64,000 bases of DNA, from NCBI RefSeq assembly GCF_009867135.1, contig NZ_CP047226.1, positions 372,001 through 436,000 of the forward strand. The letters run 5' to 3'. This document shows, in pieces, positions 17,503 through 25,781 of this stretch; the stretch's first letter is position 1; each line of letters begins with the position of its first letter. The notes under the pieces were generated by a model. That model made no database searches and was not told where the DNA came from. It worked only from the letters and a program-made list of their open reading frames with translations. Source of the stretch: Moraxella osloensis. Its GTDB lineage: Bacteria; Pseudomonadota; Gammaproteobacteria; Pseudomonadales; Moraxellaceae. Position numbers and translations under genes: made by a program.

Positions 17503-18264
17503 TTACCAAAAGTAATTCGCCATGTATTCAAAAATACCAAACATCTTTACTCCTGCAATGAGCAACACCACCGCCAGTAATTTATTGAGCATTGGGTCGG
17601 CAAGGCGTTTACTGCCATAAGTCGCTCCGACAAAGCCACCCACCAATGCCACCGCCAACCAAATCGGTAATTCGTATGGGAGCTTACCGCCTGTCATCAG
17701 CAATCCCAACAGCCCAGACATCGAATTAACCAAAATAAATGCCGAGGCAATTCCTGCCACTACTTTTGGGCTTGCCCAGTTGCTAAACAACAAAATCGGG
17801 CTCAAAAACACACCACCGCCCACACCTGTCAAACCTGACAACAAACCGAGTATCGAACCGACCACAGCCAACAGCCACTTTGACACAGGTTTTAGCGAAT
17901 GGTCAGCGGTTAAGACTTTGGCAGATTTGAACGAATAAAGGGCGGAAAATACCAATACTGCCCCCACAATCGGCTTGTAAAAGTAGCTTGGCAAATGGGT
18001 CATACCGCCAATAAATGCCATTGGTACAGCAGTCACCGCTAGTGGTAAAAAAATCTGCCACGAAAAATTTTTGCCACTATAAAACCGCCAAAACGCAATC
18101 GCAGACACGAGGATATTTAAGCACAATGCCGTGGGTTTCATCATCGCAGGCTCGACGCCGACAATTCCCATGACCGCCAAATAGCCAGATGCACCGCCAT
18201 GCCCAACGGATGAATATAACAAAGCGGATAAAAAGAATAAAACACTTAAAATAGCGGTGGGCAT
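17503..18264 (-). CDS. TauE/SafE-family membrane permease
   Basis: 253 residues, about eight hydrophobic helices, with the family's repeated glycine motifs (SSVGHGGASGYLAVM near the N-terminus and LSGLTGVGGGVFLSPILL in the middle). The family exports or imports small anions such as sulfite or sulfonates. It is the last gene after moaE in a continuous minus-strand run, 18 nt downstream. A role in sulfur or oxyanion supply for molybdopterin is possible but only inferred from position. Confidence 0.85.
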   Translation of the reverse strand: MPTAILSVLFFLSALLYSSVGHGGASGYLAVMGIVGVEPAMMKPTALCLNILVSAIAFWRFYSGKNFSWQIFLPLAVTAVPMAFIGGMTHLPSYFYKPIVGAVLVFSALYSFKSAKVLTADHSLKPVSKWLLAVVGSILGLLSGLTGVGGGVFLSPILLFSNWASPKVVAGIASAFILVNSMSGLLGLLMTGGKLPYELPIWLAVALVGGFVGATYGSKRLADPMLNKLLAVVLLIAGVKMFGIFEYMANYFW

Positions 18265-18282
18265 CTTTTTTATTTATCCTTT

Positions 18283-18774
18283 CTAACCATTATTACTCAA
18301 CCACAAACTTTCTTCACTGTCGGCATAAAATTCCTGTTTCCACACAGGGATATCCGCTTTGATGTCATCGAGTAACCAACGGCACGCATCAAACGCAGGG
18401 TAGCGGTGGTGAGCCGTCACGCCAATCCATACCGCCATGTCACCGATTGCCAAGTCACCAATCCGATGAATCGCCACCGCATTGATGATGTCAAACTGCT
18501 GTTTGGCTTGTGTGATAAGTTTTTCACCTTGGTTGATTGCCAGTTTTTCGTAGCCGTAATAGGTCAGCTTGGTGACTGGGCGAGCGTTATTATGGTTGCG
18601 TACCCAACCCTCAAAGGTGGCTAATGCACCGCTTTGGTCATTGAGTAGGGCGAGTTTTAGTCGTCTATCGTCAATGGGTTTATCGAGTAGGGCAAAGCCT
18701 TGTTGGATAGCGATGTCGTAGGCTTCATTTTCGCTAATACTGATAATGGATGAACCTTTATGTAATGAACTCAT
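18283..18774 (-). CDS. moaE: molybdopterin synthase catalytic subunit MoaE
   Basis: 163 residues. It contains the MoaE core: GALATFEGWVRNHNNARPV, YYGYEKLA, HRIGDLAIGDMAVWIGV, HHRYPAFDACRWLLDDIKA and PVWKQEFYAD, with the conserved lysine of the active site. With MoaD it converts cyclic pyranopterin monophosphate to molybdopterin. The N-terminus is about 15 residues longer than usual. The gap to moaD (about 120 nt) contains a G/C-rich repeat. Confidence 0.92.
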   Translation of the reverse strand: MSSLHKGSSIISISENEAYDIAIQQGFALLDKPIDDRRLKLALLNDQSGALATFEGWVRNHNNARPVTKLTYYGYEKLAINQGEKLITQAKQQFDIINAVAIHRIGDLAIGDMAVWIGVTAHHRYPAFDACRWLLDDIKADIPVWKQEFYADSEESLWLSNNG

Positions 18775-18836
18775 GGTGTTCTCTAGGTTATTTTTAGGTG
18801 GAATAAATAGACAATGTCAATTTTTAATCTATTAGA

Positions 18837-18893
18837 CCCCCTCTAACTCCCTCTTATCAGGGGAGGGTTGGGGTAGGGTTTGTCCAAATTAAA
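18837..18893. repeat. extragenic C/G-rich repeat between moaD and moaE
   Basis: CCCCCTCTAA-CTCCCTCTTA, then GGGGAGGGTTGGGGTAGGGT. The same kind of unit is present between narG and narH at 31277-31357. REP-like palindromic unit able to fold. Confidence 0.6.
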
Positions 18894-18894
18894 C

Positions 18895-19146
18895 CTACCC
18901 CCCTGCCACAGGCGGAATAAAAGCGACAATATCGCCCTGTTGAATGGGGGTATCCCAATCGGTAATTTCATGGTTTATCGCCACGGCAATTTTGTGTTGA
19001 GCAAGGCGAAAGTTGTAACGCTCGGTTAATTGCTGATACAAGGCGACCAAGCTATCACCGTCAAAACTTAGGCGTTCTTCGTCCTTACCTGCTTGTTCGG
19101 CAAGACTGGCGAAATATAAAACATCAATTTGCTTATGCGTTTGCAT
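18895..19146 (-). CDS. moaD: molybdopterin synthase sulfur-carrier subunit MoaD
   Basis: 83 residues, ubiquitin-like fold, ending FIPPVAGG with the Gly-Gly that is thiocarboxylated to deliver sulfur. KIDVLYFASLAEQAG-type beginning (QIDVLYFASLAEQAG). It overlaps the end of moaC by 14 nt. Confidence 0.93.
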   Translation of the reverse strand: MQTHKQIDVLYFASLAEQAGKDEERLSFDGDSLVALYQQLTERYNFRLAQHKIAVAINHEITDWDTPIQQGDIVAFIPPVAGG

Positions 19147-19621
19147 AGTCAGATTTCCCCCCAGTTTTGCTAATCAGCTTGATATCGCTGATGACGATGT
19201 CATGCGATAGGGCTTTGCTCATGTCATAGATTGTGAGGCAAGCGACTGACACAGCGGTTAAAGCCTCCATTTCTACGCCTGTTTTGTGAGTGACTTTGGC
19301 GGTGGCGGTCACGGTGATGGCGTGCTGGCTGTCGCCATAGTCAAAGCTCATTTTCACGCTATCAAGTGGCAGTGGGTGGCATAAGGGAATCAGGTCTGAG
19401 GTGCGTTTTGCTCCCATGACACCTGCGATGTAGGCAGTTTGGGTGATTGAGCCTTTTTTTGTCATGCCGTCTGCGTTTTTGATGGCGGTATAGATGTCGG
19501 CAGGGAAGATGACTTGCCCTGTGGCGGTGGCGGTACGTGTGGTGGCGGTTTTGGTGGATACATCGACCATTGCGATATCGCCATTGGCGTCTAGGTGGGT
19601 TAACGTTTGATTTTGGGTCAT
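19133..19621 (-). CDS. moaC: cyclic pyranopterin monophosphate synthase MoaC
   Basis: 162 residues. LTHLDANGDIAMVDVSTKTA at the start, then IPLCHPLPLDSVKMSF and KTGVEMEALTAVSVACLTIYD, the family's conserved core. Second enzyme of Moco synthesis, acting on the MoaA product. The start overlaps the stop of the DUF4291 gene by 4 nt, so it is part of a tightly coupled operon. Confidence 0.95.
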   Translation of the reverse strand: MTQNQTLTHLDANGDIAMVDVSTKTATTRTATATGQVIFPADIYTAIKNADGMTKKGSITQTAYIAGVMGAKRTSDLIPLCHPLPLDSVKMSFDYGDSQHAITVTATAKVTHKTGVEMEALTAVSVACLTIYDMSKALSHDIVISDIKLISKTGGKSDYANA

Positions 19622-20250
19622 TTTCTATCAATTCCTACCGATTTAATAGCTTGCTCATCATTTGGTATATAAAGCGTTTCTTTGGGTATTATCAATTTTT
19701 CAAAGTCATTATCCAAATGTTGCCGTTGCTCAATAACAAAAGGGGTCATGTCAATAATTTCAAAAATTTCTTGTTCTGCATAACGTCTTAATATATCGCC
19801 ACGTAAACCTAATTGAACGGCTCTACGTTCGACTTTATTGCCCAATGGGTCATGGTCGGGGTCCCATTGTAAACGCACATCTGATGTATCAACTGCTTGT
19901 TGCCATGTTTCACGGTTTTCAAAATCGCTTTTTTCAAAACTGGAAACCACCGCCGAACGCAAAATTTCATCGAAAAAAGTTTTGGTTAATCTGATACCCA
20001 AAACATATTCTTGACCTTCTTTGGTCGCCCAACCACAACGATACATCATCCACAAAAAATTGGGTTTAATCCAGCTCATACGTGTCAATTTAAAGTCACC
20101 GCCAAACTTTTGATGTTTAATTGCATATTCCGCAATTGATGGGCGATAGGCTTGATACACAATAATTGAATTATCGTCATACTGTGCCAATATGTGTTTA
20201 CCAGTTTGTTCCCATGTTTTTAATTGCTCTAAATAAGGTTCAGTTATCAT
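19618..20250 (-). CDS. DUF4291-family protein
   Basis: About 210 residues from ATG 20250 (MITEPYLEQLKTWEQ). The family is recognised from VYQAYRPSIAEYAIKHQKFG, RMSWIKPNFLWMMYRCGW and LRLQWDPDHDPLG-like text (VRLQWDPDHDPLGNK). Function unknown. It sits between the MobA-like gene and moaC, overlapping moaC by 4 nt, so it is translated with the cofactor genes. DUF4291 is not a known Moco gene, so this may be a chance operon insertion or a real accessory role. Confidence 0.85.
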   Translation of the reverse strand: MITEPYLEQLKTWEQTGKHILAQYDDNSIIVYQAYRPSIAEYAIKHQKFGGDFKLTRMSWIKPNFLWMMYRCGWATKEGQEYVLGIRLTKTFFDEILRSAVVSSFEKSDFENRETWQQAVDTSDVRLQWDPDHDPLGNKVERRAVQLGLRGDILRRYAEQEIFEIIDMTPFVIEQRQHLDNDFEKLIIPKETLYIPNDEQAIKSVGIDRK

Positions 20251-20274
20251 TATTATCCTTAGTTTTTTGAACAA

Positions 20275-20946
20275 CTATAAATATTGTAACGCCAATTCAA
20301 ATTCATTTTTATTATTAAAATTCGCTAAGTTATGCCACTCTTTAGGCATTGGCAAGGCTTTACTATCAATACTCATCAAAAATTTCATCACTTTTCGCTC
20401 ACCACTTTCTAGGTACGCCTCAAGTAATGGCAATAAATCCAAACGATAAGCCCCTAGCAATGGATAAGCCTTTTGTTTATCATCTTTCAAATAATACGCT
20501 TGCTGTTTTTTAGACTGATGAATAAATATCTGAGAAAGACTTAACGCATGAACCAAACTATCACAACTTAATACCAATACATAAGAATTTAAACTGATAT
20601 TTTGTTCATGCTGAATGAGATACTGCATGGCTGAGGTGATAGCTGATAAAGCCCCTGCATTGGGGATATAGTCTGGAATCGCTTTGATAAAACTATTGGT
20701 TAGATAACATTCATTGTTTAAAAAGTTTTTACCATTATCAGCAATCAATACGGGGGATTTTGCCGAAAATGTTTCTTGCACATGAAACTCTAACAGACTC
20801 ACAAGTTTATCATGGTGAATGGTTAGACCCATATTGCTGATAGTTGGCACTTTTAATAAAGCTTTGGGCGACCCCATACGACTGGACTCACCCCCTGCCA
20901 AAATCACAATACCTGATAGATTTATCGTCATTTGCGTATCCGACAT
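20275..20946 (-). CDS. mobA: MobA/MocA-like molybdenum cofactor nucleotidyltransferase
   Basis: 223 residues beginning with the nucleotidyltransferase signature GIVILAGGESSRMGSPKALL. VLVLSCDSLVHALS holds the metal-binding Asp, and YPLLGAYRLDLLPLLEAYLE is typical for the family. MobA attaches GMP to molybdopterin for bis-MGD enzymes such as NarG; MocA uses CTP. The context with narGHI favours MobA, but the sequence does not decide. Confidence 0.8.
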   Translation of the reverse strand: MSDTQMTINLSGIVILAGGESSRMGSPKALLKVPTISNMGLTIHHDKLVSLLEFHVQETFSAKSPVLIADNGKNFLNNECYLTNSFIKAIPDYIPNAGALSAITSAMQYLIQHEQNISLNSYVLVLSCDSLVHALSLSQIFIHQSKKQQAYYLKDDKQKAYPLLGAYRLDLLPLLEAYLESGERKVMKFLMSIDSKALPMPKEWHNLANFNNKNEFELALQYL

Positions 20947-21056
20947 TAAAATTCATCATCACAGTAGTTTAGCCTACAACAAGGCAGGTGAGCGAAGTTG
21001 TATAAATAATACTACAAGCGAACCTAATGGAGTTGTGGGCTAAAATACGAAGATGA

Positions 21057-21587
21057 TTAGTCATGTGTTGGGTTGACACGCATTAGATGCGGTACAAAGT
21101 TACACGGACGAGTGCGGTTGTCGAGTTGCTCTTTTAAAATCCCTTCCCAACCAGTGCGACACGCACCAGTTGACCCTGGTAAACAGAAAATCGCTGTATT
21201 ATTCGCCATACCTGCCACCGCACGAGATTGGAGCGTGGACATACCGATTTCGTCTTTTGACAAGGCACGGAACATTTCGCCAAAGCCCTGCACTTCTTTA
21301 TCAAACAAAGGCGACACCGCCTCTGGCATGCTGTCACGGATATAAAACCCTGTACCGCCTGTGGTGATGACTGCATGGACATTGGGGTCGGCTATCCATT
21401 TGCTGACCATGGCACGGATTTGGTAAATACAGTCTGTCGTTAAGGCACGTTCGGCAAGGGTGTGACCTGCCTCGACTAGGCTATCGGCTAGGTACTTACC
21501 AGAGGTATCTTCGTCTAGCGTGCGTGTGTCGGATACGGTGAGTACAGCGATATTTAGCGGGATAAAGGGTTTGGCAGGTTTCGTCAT
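21057..21587 (-). CDS. moaB: molybdenum cofactor biosynthesis protein MoaB (MogA-like)
   Basis: About 176 residues from ATG 21587, preceded by AAGGAAC. IAVLTVSDTRTLDEDTSG, VITTGGTGFYIRDSMPEA and IFCLPGSTGACRTGWEGILK are the MPT-binding motifs shared with MogA. It likely adenylates molybdopterin before MoeA inserts molybdate; no separate mogA is in view. The frame is open 32 codons further, but that extension is Lys/Arg-rich and not family-like. Confidence 0.9.
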   Translation of the reverse strand: MTKPAKPFIPLNIAVLTVSDTRTLDEDTSGKYLADSLVEAGHTLAERALTTDCIYQIRAMVSKWIADPNVHAVITTGGTGFYIRDSMPEAVSPLFDKEVQGFGEMFRALSKDEIGMSTLQSRAVAGMANNTAIFCLPGSTGACRTGWEGILKEQLDNRTRPCNFVPHLMRVNPTHD

Positions 21588-21759
21588 TTTGAGTTCCTTG
21601 TTGTTAGCTGTAGGGGCGTAAGGCTTACGCCCTGTCTGTTTTTTGGATTTGGTGTTAGTCGCTCGACAAGCGTTTTTTGGCAAGCACTTTTTTCCAACTA
21701 TCTTCTAAACAATCAATCGCAAGCCATTTATCGACTGTTTCGCTATCAAGATTGCCTTT

Positions 21760-22809
21760 TTAACCACCAATCATAGAAAGATTATTCATCAACCCACTAT
21801 TTTGTTCATGTAAATGGTGATGTTCTGGCTTAATCGGCATTAGATTTTGCACCGCTCTTTTTAGCCCCGTCACATCGCCACTCGCCAAAAACTCACGCAC
21901 ATCATAGCTTGCCTTATCAAACAAACACAAATGCACCTTGCCTTGACTGCTCACTCGCAAGCGATTGCACGAATCACAAAAATGCGTGGCATACGGCTCG
22001 ATAATGCCGATTTTGCCGACATAATCGTCATGGTGATACTCGGTCGCAGGCCCTGCATCACTGGCTCGCACCTGTGCCACCCAGCCACGCTCCAGTAGAT
22101 AATCACGGATTCGGCTGACATTGGTATGCTCGGCAAAAAACAGCTTGCCATTGTCCGAAGTCTGCATAAACTCAATAAAGCGGTAGGTCACAGGGCGAGT
22201 TTTGGCATAGTCTAGGGCGGATAATAAATTGTCAAAAGCGGTATCGGCTTTGAGTATGCCATTGATTTTTAGGCGAATATCGGTGCTGTCGAGTAGCGTA
22301 TCAATATCACCTAATAAAGTCGGCAACATATCAAAGCCTGTGATTTGTTTAAACAGCATGGGGTCAAAGCTATCAATGCTAAGATTAAGCTGATTTAGCC
22401 CTGCGGTGTGCCAAGCGGATAGGTGTTTGCCGAGTTTATAGCCGTTAGAACTCACCGCCACCGTGGCAATGCCGTGACTTTTGGTCAAAGCGATGATATC
22501 GGTAAGGTCAGAGCGAATGGACGGCTCACCACCTGTTAAGCGGATTTTGCTTGTACCCAATTCGGCAAAGCCTTGTACTAAGGTATTGATTTCATTCAGG
22601 GAAAGTTCATTATCGGGGCGTTTGCCACCGTTGGCGGTATAGCCGTTTGGCAAACAATAGTCACAGCGGAAGTTACAAAAATCGGTGACTGACAGGCGTA
22701 AGTAATTGAGTTGTCTATGAAAACCGTCCACCAGCGTTGATTTGGGGGCATAACGATGAGCGGTAGGGCTTGAGCCTACAGGCATTGGGTGGGTGGTGAT
22801 GGTTTTCAT
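21760..22809 (-). CDS. moaA: GTP 3',8-cyclase MoaA
   Basis: 349 residues. The radical SAM motif is CNFRCDYCLP. The substrate-side cluster cysteines are in FCDSCNRLRVSSQGKVHLCL. IRLTGGEPSIRSDL binds SAM, and the protein ends SMIGG with the C-terminal Gly-Gly needed for activity. First enzyme of Moco synthesis. Head gene of the moaA-moaB-mobA-DUF4291-moaCDE run. A 7-2-7 inverted repeat resembling a NarL site lies 91 nt upstream. Confidence 0.95.
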   Translation of the reverse strand: MKTITTHPMPVGSSPTAHRYAPKSTLVDGFHRQLNYLRLSVTDFCNFRCDYCLPNGYTANGGKRPDNELSLNEINTLVQGFAELGTSKIRLTGGEPSIRSDLTDIIALTKSHGIATVAVSSNGYKLGKHLSAWHTAGLNQLNLSIDSFDPMLFKQITGFDMLPTLLGDIDTLLDSTDIRLKINGILKADTAFDNLLSALDYAKTRPVTYRFIEFMQTSDNGKLFFAEHTNVSRIRDYLLERGWVAQVRASDAGPATEYHHDDYVGKIGIIEPYATHFCDSCNRLRVSSQGKVHLCLFDKASYDVREFLASGDVTGLKRAVQNLMPIKPEHHHLHEQNSGLMNNLSMIGG

Positions 22810-22899
22810 GGTGAGCTTTAGGCGTTGCCTCGGTAATGGGTGAAATTTTACTGTAACAAGTTTTTAGTAAGAATACCATTCACCATTAGCAAGGCAAAC

Positions 22900-22915
22900 T
22901 ACTACTTTAGCGGTA
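22900..22915. promoter_or_regulatory. putative NarL box upstream of moaA
   Basis: TACTACT-TT-AGCGGTA, two inverted heptamers spaced by 2 nt, as in 7-2-7 NarL/NarP sites (TACYYMT-N2-AKRRGTA, from memory). It lies 91 nt upstream of the moaA ATG, almost the same distance as the narG site. Confidence 0.55.
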
Positions 22916-22992
22916 CAGATAAAGACGGTATTAAGATTTAAAGGAATTTTGTATAATCTAATCATTAATTATCAAGCCAAAAACCAACAACT

Positions 22993-23175
22993 ATGAAAAA
23001 ATTACATCCTTTGATTAAGTCAGAAATGCTTAATACTTTTCAATCAGTAAAAGAGCTTATGCTTGGTAAAAATTACGACAATATATTACAACAGAGTTCA
23101 CAAGGTTTTTTATCATCCGTTGCCGTAAAACCACCGCCTTTAGGCGGTGGATATAAGGCAACTTGTACACTATAA
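22993..23175 (+). CDS. small unknown gene truncated by a TnpB element
   Basis: Reading MKKLHPLIKSEMLNTFQSVK for about 40 codons before the IS junction at 23113/23114, after which the codons come from the element. A TATAAT-like word lies about 40 nt upstream. Before insertion the frame would have run into the end of moeA on the opposite strand. I do not recognise it; it may not be a real gene. Confidence 0.3.
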   Translation: MKKLHPLIKSEMLNTFQSVKELMLGKNYDNILQQSSQGFLSSVAVKPPPLGGGYKATCTL

Positions 23176-24345
23176 CGCTTGCATAAATTTTGCTAAAATA
23201 ATTTGCATGAAAACACTCAAGCTACGCATACGAGATAAACACACAGCAAAGCTTAACCGCCTAAGTGGTTTGGTTAATTTCGTATGGAACTATGTCAATG
23301 CGTTAAGCTACGAGCATCTTAAGCGTACTGGCAAGTTCTTTTCAGCCTACGACCTAAACGAATACACCAAAGGTAGCGGTGAGTTACTTGGTTTACATTC
23401 TCAAACTATCCAAGCCATCAATGAAACCCATGCCAAAGCTAGAAAACAATTCAAAAAAGCTAAATTGTCATGGCGAACCAACAACCCAACATCAAAGCGT
23501 AAAAGCTTGGGTTGGCTACCGTTTAAACAATCTGCCATCAAACACATCGCCACACACCAAACAGGTAACGGTTTATTAAAAAGCAAGGGCTTAAAATCAA
23601 CCTTGCAACTAAGCCTAGCCAAAGGACAAAAGCTAATCATTGACCTATGGGACAGCTACAACCTTAGCCTATATCAAATCAACACGCTGGAAATTGTCCA
23701 AGACAGCCGTAACCGTTGGTATGCCTGTATCACAGTTAAAGACTATCCCAAACAATCATGCGGTACAGGTAGTGTAGGTATTGACTTAGGACTTAAAGAC
23801 AGTGCCACCGCCTCAAACGGTGACAAACTCACCATTAAGCAAACGCTCAAATATGCTAAAGCGTTAGCCATTGCTCAAAGAGCTAAAAACAAACAGCGTG
23901 TCAAAGCGATTCATGCCAAAATCAAACATACACGCCAAGACCTCATCCATAAATTCACCACCCAATTAGTTAAAGATAATGCGCTAATCGTGGTCGGTGA
24001 TATTCAGAGTAATCAATTTAATAGTAAAAAAGGCAAACTCGCCAAATCGGTTTACGATGCAGGCTGGTTTGAACTGAAACGACAACTGACCTACAAATGC
24101 GAGAACGCAGGTTGCCGTTTTGAAATCGTGAATGAGAGATACACGACCCAGCGATGTTCGTGTTGCGGTGAAATCACCGCCAATAGTCCGAAAGGTAGAA
24201 AATCGCTTGGAATAAGAGAATGGATATGTGCTTCGTGTGGCACATGGCATGATAGAGATATCAATGCCAGTAAGAACATTCTTGCGGTCGGGCTTGACCG
24301 TCTTGTAGAAGGAATCCCCTTGCTTTAGCAAGGGGAGGAAGTCAA
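23114..24345 (+). mobile_element. IS605-type tnpB-only element, copy 1
   Basis: 1232 bp, same length as copy 3. The left end begins CATCCGTTGCCG immediately 3' of TTTTAT, and the right end finishes GGGGAGGAAGTCAA. Subterminal hairpins: CCACCGCC-TTTA-GGCGGTGG (23131-23150) and CCCCTTGC-TTTA-GCAAGGGG (about 24316-24335). There is no tnpA and no target duplication, as expected for single-strand transposition. The element supplies the stop codon of moeA. Confidence 0.88.
23207..24328 (+). CDS. tnpB: TnpB RNA-guided nuclease, copy 1
   Basis: 373 residues from ATG 23207 (MKTLKLRIRDKHTAKLNRLS); the frame is open 20 codons upstream but lies in the IS end. RuvC-I Asp is in VGIDLGLKDSATA (about 193). 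At the canonical RuvC-II place the sequence is IVVGDIQ, with Gly where Glu is usual (about 264). A Glu occurs in VNERYTTQRC (about 310), the alternative site known from Fanzor-like enzymes. The zinc ribbon is CSCCG...CASCG and the last Asp is in HDRDINASKN (about 351). TnpB cuts DNA guided by RNA from the element's right end. It looks the same as copy 3 at protein level. Confidence 0.9.
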   Translation: MKTLKLRIRDKHTAKLNRLSGLVNFVWNYVNALSYEHLKRTGKFFSAYDLNEYTKGSGELLGLHSQTIQAINETHAKARKQFKKAKLSWRTNNPTSKRKSLGWLPFKQSAIKHIATHQTGNGLLKSKGLKSTLQLSLAKGQKLIIDLWDSYNLSLYQINTLEIVQDSRNRWYACITVKDYPKQSCGTGSVGIDLGLKDSATASNGDKLTIKQTLKYAKALAIAQRAKNKQRVKAIHAKIKHTRQDLIHKFTTQLVKDNALIVVGDIQSNQFNSKKGKLAKSVYDAGWFELKRQLTYKCENAGCRFEIVNERYTTQRCSCCGEITANSPKGRKSLGIREWICASCGTWHDRDINASKNILAVGLDRLVEGIPLL

Positions 24346-25631
24346 TAAAAGTTCCAACTAAAAGGCTCAATCGTCACCCATTCACCTGCCGCCACCCCTG
24401 CATTGTCTTGCGGTAATACCAACAAACAATTCGCTTGGCTTAACTGCTTGATACGGTGCGAATCTTGAGCGGATAAGGGCGTGACGCTTAAATTCCCCTC
24501 ATCGTCTTGGGCAACAATCGCTCGTTGATAATCCTGTCTGCCAACCGCTTTTTTGATGTTATGGGTGGTTTTGGCTTGCAACCGTAATGGCTTTGGCAGA
24601 TCCATTTCATTGACCGCTGACAGTCGCCATAACGCAGGTTTGACAAACTGCAAACAACCGACCACCGTCGATAACGGATTTCCGGGTAAACCAAAATACA
24701 AAACGGTTTTTTCGGCTTTTTTAAACTCTCCAAACACAAACGGCTTTCCGGGTTTCATCGCCACTTTATAATGGTTAATTTGCCCCAAATCATCAATCAC
24801 CGTGGTTAAAAAGTCATAATCGCCCACCGATACCCCTGCAGTTGAGATAATCAGATCACATTCGCTAATTGCTTGCTGTACCGTGTTTCGAGTCGCCTCA
24901 AGCGTGTCGGCAACAATGCCATAATCTTTGATAATAATGGGCAATTCATGGAGCAAGGATTTCAGCGTTGGGGTATTGGAGTTATAAATCTTTGCCAAAT
25001 GGGTGAGTGGCTCGCCGATTTGTACCAACTCATCCCCCGTGGCGATGATACCCACGGTCAAAGGGGAAAATACCGACACTTGAGCCATGCCTAGATTTGC
25101 CAATAGGCTGATATCAGTGGGATTCAGGCGTTTGCCAATGGTTAGGACGGTTTCGCCTGTTTGCACTTCTTCGCCTTGATAGCGGATATTTGAGCTGACT
25201 GTGGCGGTTTTAGTTAGCGTAATGGCATAGAACTGGGTTTTATCAATGCTATCTTTAATATCGTTAAAATTGGTATTTTCCTGCATCACCACGGTGTCGC
25301 AATCGCTCGGCACGATAGCCCCTGTAAAAATCCGCACGCCTTGCCCTGCTTGCAATGTACCGTCAAATGCCTTGCCTGCGACCGATTCACCCACGATAGT
25401 CAGAGCGGTGTGTTCGGCAAGCTCGCTACCCTTGGCAAAGGCATAACCGTCCATTGCGGATAGGTTTTGGCGTGGAATGTCAAAATTGGCGGTGATGTCT
25501 TGTGCCAAAATATGATTTTTGGCTTGCAATAGTGGTAGCGTTTGGGTCGCTCGCTGATTGAGCGGATGTTCGGCTAAATATTGTTGGCAACGTTCGGTAA
25601 TGGCGGATTTTAAATCTTGGACGGATATCAT
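24342..25631 (-). CDS. moeA: molybdopterin molybdenumtransferase MoeA
   Basis: 429 residues. PRQNLSAMDGYAFAKGSEL, VRIFTGAIVPSDCDTVVMQE, GIIATGDELVQIGEPL, ISTAGVSVGDYDF and FGLPGNPLSTVVGCLQFV are the MoeA motifs. It ligates molybdate to adenylylated molybdopterin. The 3' end was hit by the TnpB element: the native reading ended WNF-stop (AACTTTTAA across the empty site), and now reads WNFY followed by TGA from the IS end. The one-residue change is probably harmless. Downstream of ppiC in the nar block. Confidence 0.94.
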   Translation of the reverse strand: MISVQDLKSAITERCQQYLAEHPLNQRATQTLPLLQAKNHILAQDITANFDIPRQNLSAMDGYAFAKGSELAEHTALTIVGESVAGKAFDGTLQAGQGVRIFTGAIVPSDCDTVVMQENTNFNDIKDSIDKTQFYAITLTKTATVSSNIRYQGEEVQTGETVLTIGKRLNPTDISLLANLGMAQVSVFSPLTVGIIATGDELVQIGEPLTHLAKIYNSNTPTLKSLLHELPIIIKDYGIVADTLEATRNTVQQAISECDLIISTAGVSVGDYDFLTTVIDDLGQINHYKVAMKPGKPFVFGEFKKAEKTVLYFGLPGNPLSTVVGCLQFVKPALWRLSAVNEMDLPKPLRLQAKTTHNIKKAVGRQDYQRAIVAQDDEGNLSVTPLSAQDSHRIKQLSQANCLLVLPQDNAGVAAGEWVTIEPFSWNFY

Positions 25632-25781
25632 ACTTCATCTCTAATACATTCAAACAAGTAGGGCGGGTTAGCAAAGCGTTACCCACCAATTTAATCATAA
25701 AATCAATCATTTAGTCTGGTGGGTTACGCCAAAAAATACGACTAACCCACACTACAAGCTGTGGGTTTTTTAAAACTTTTC

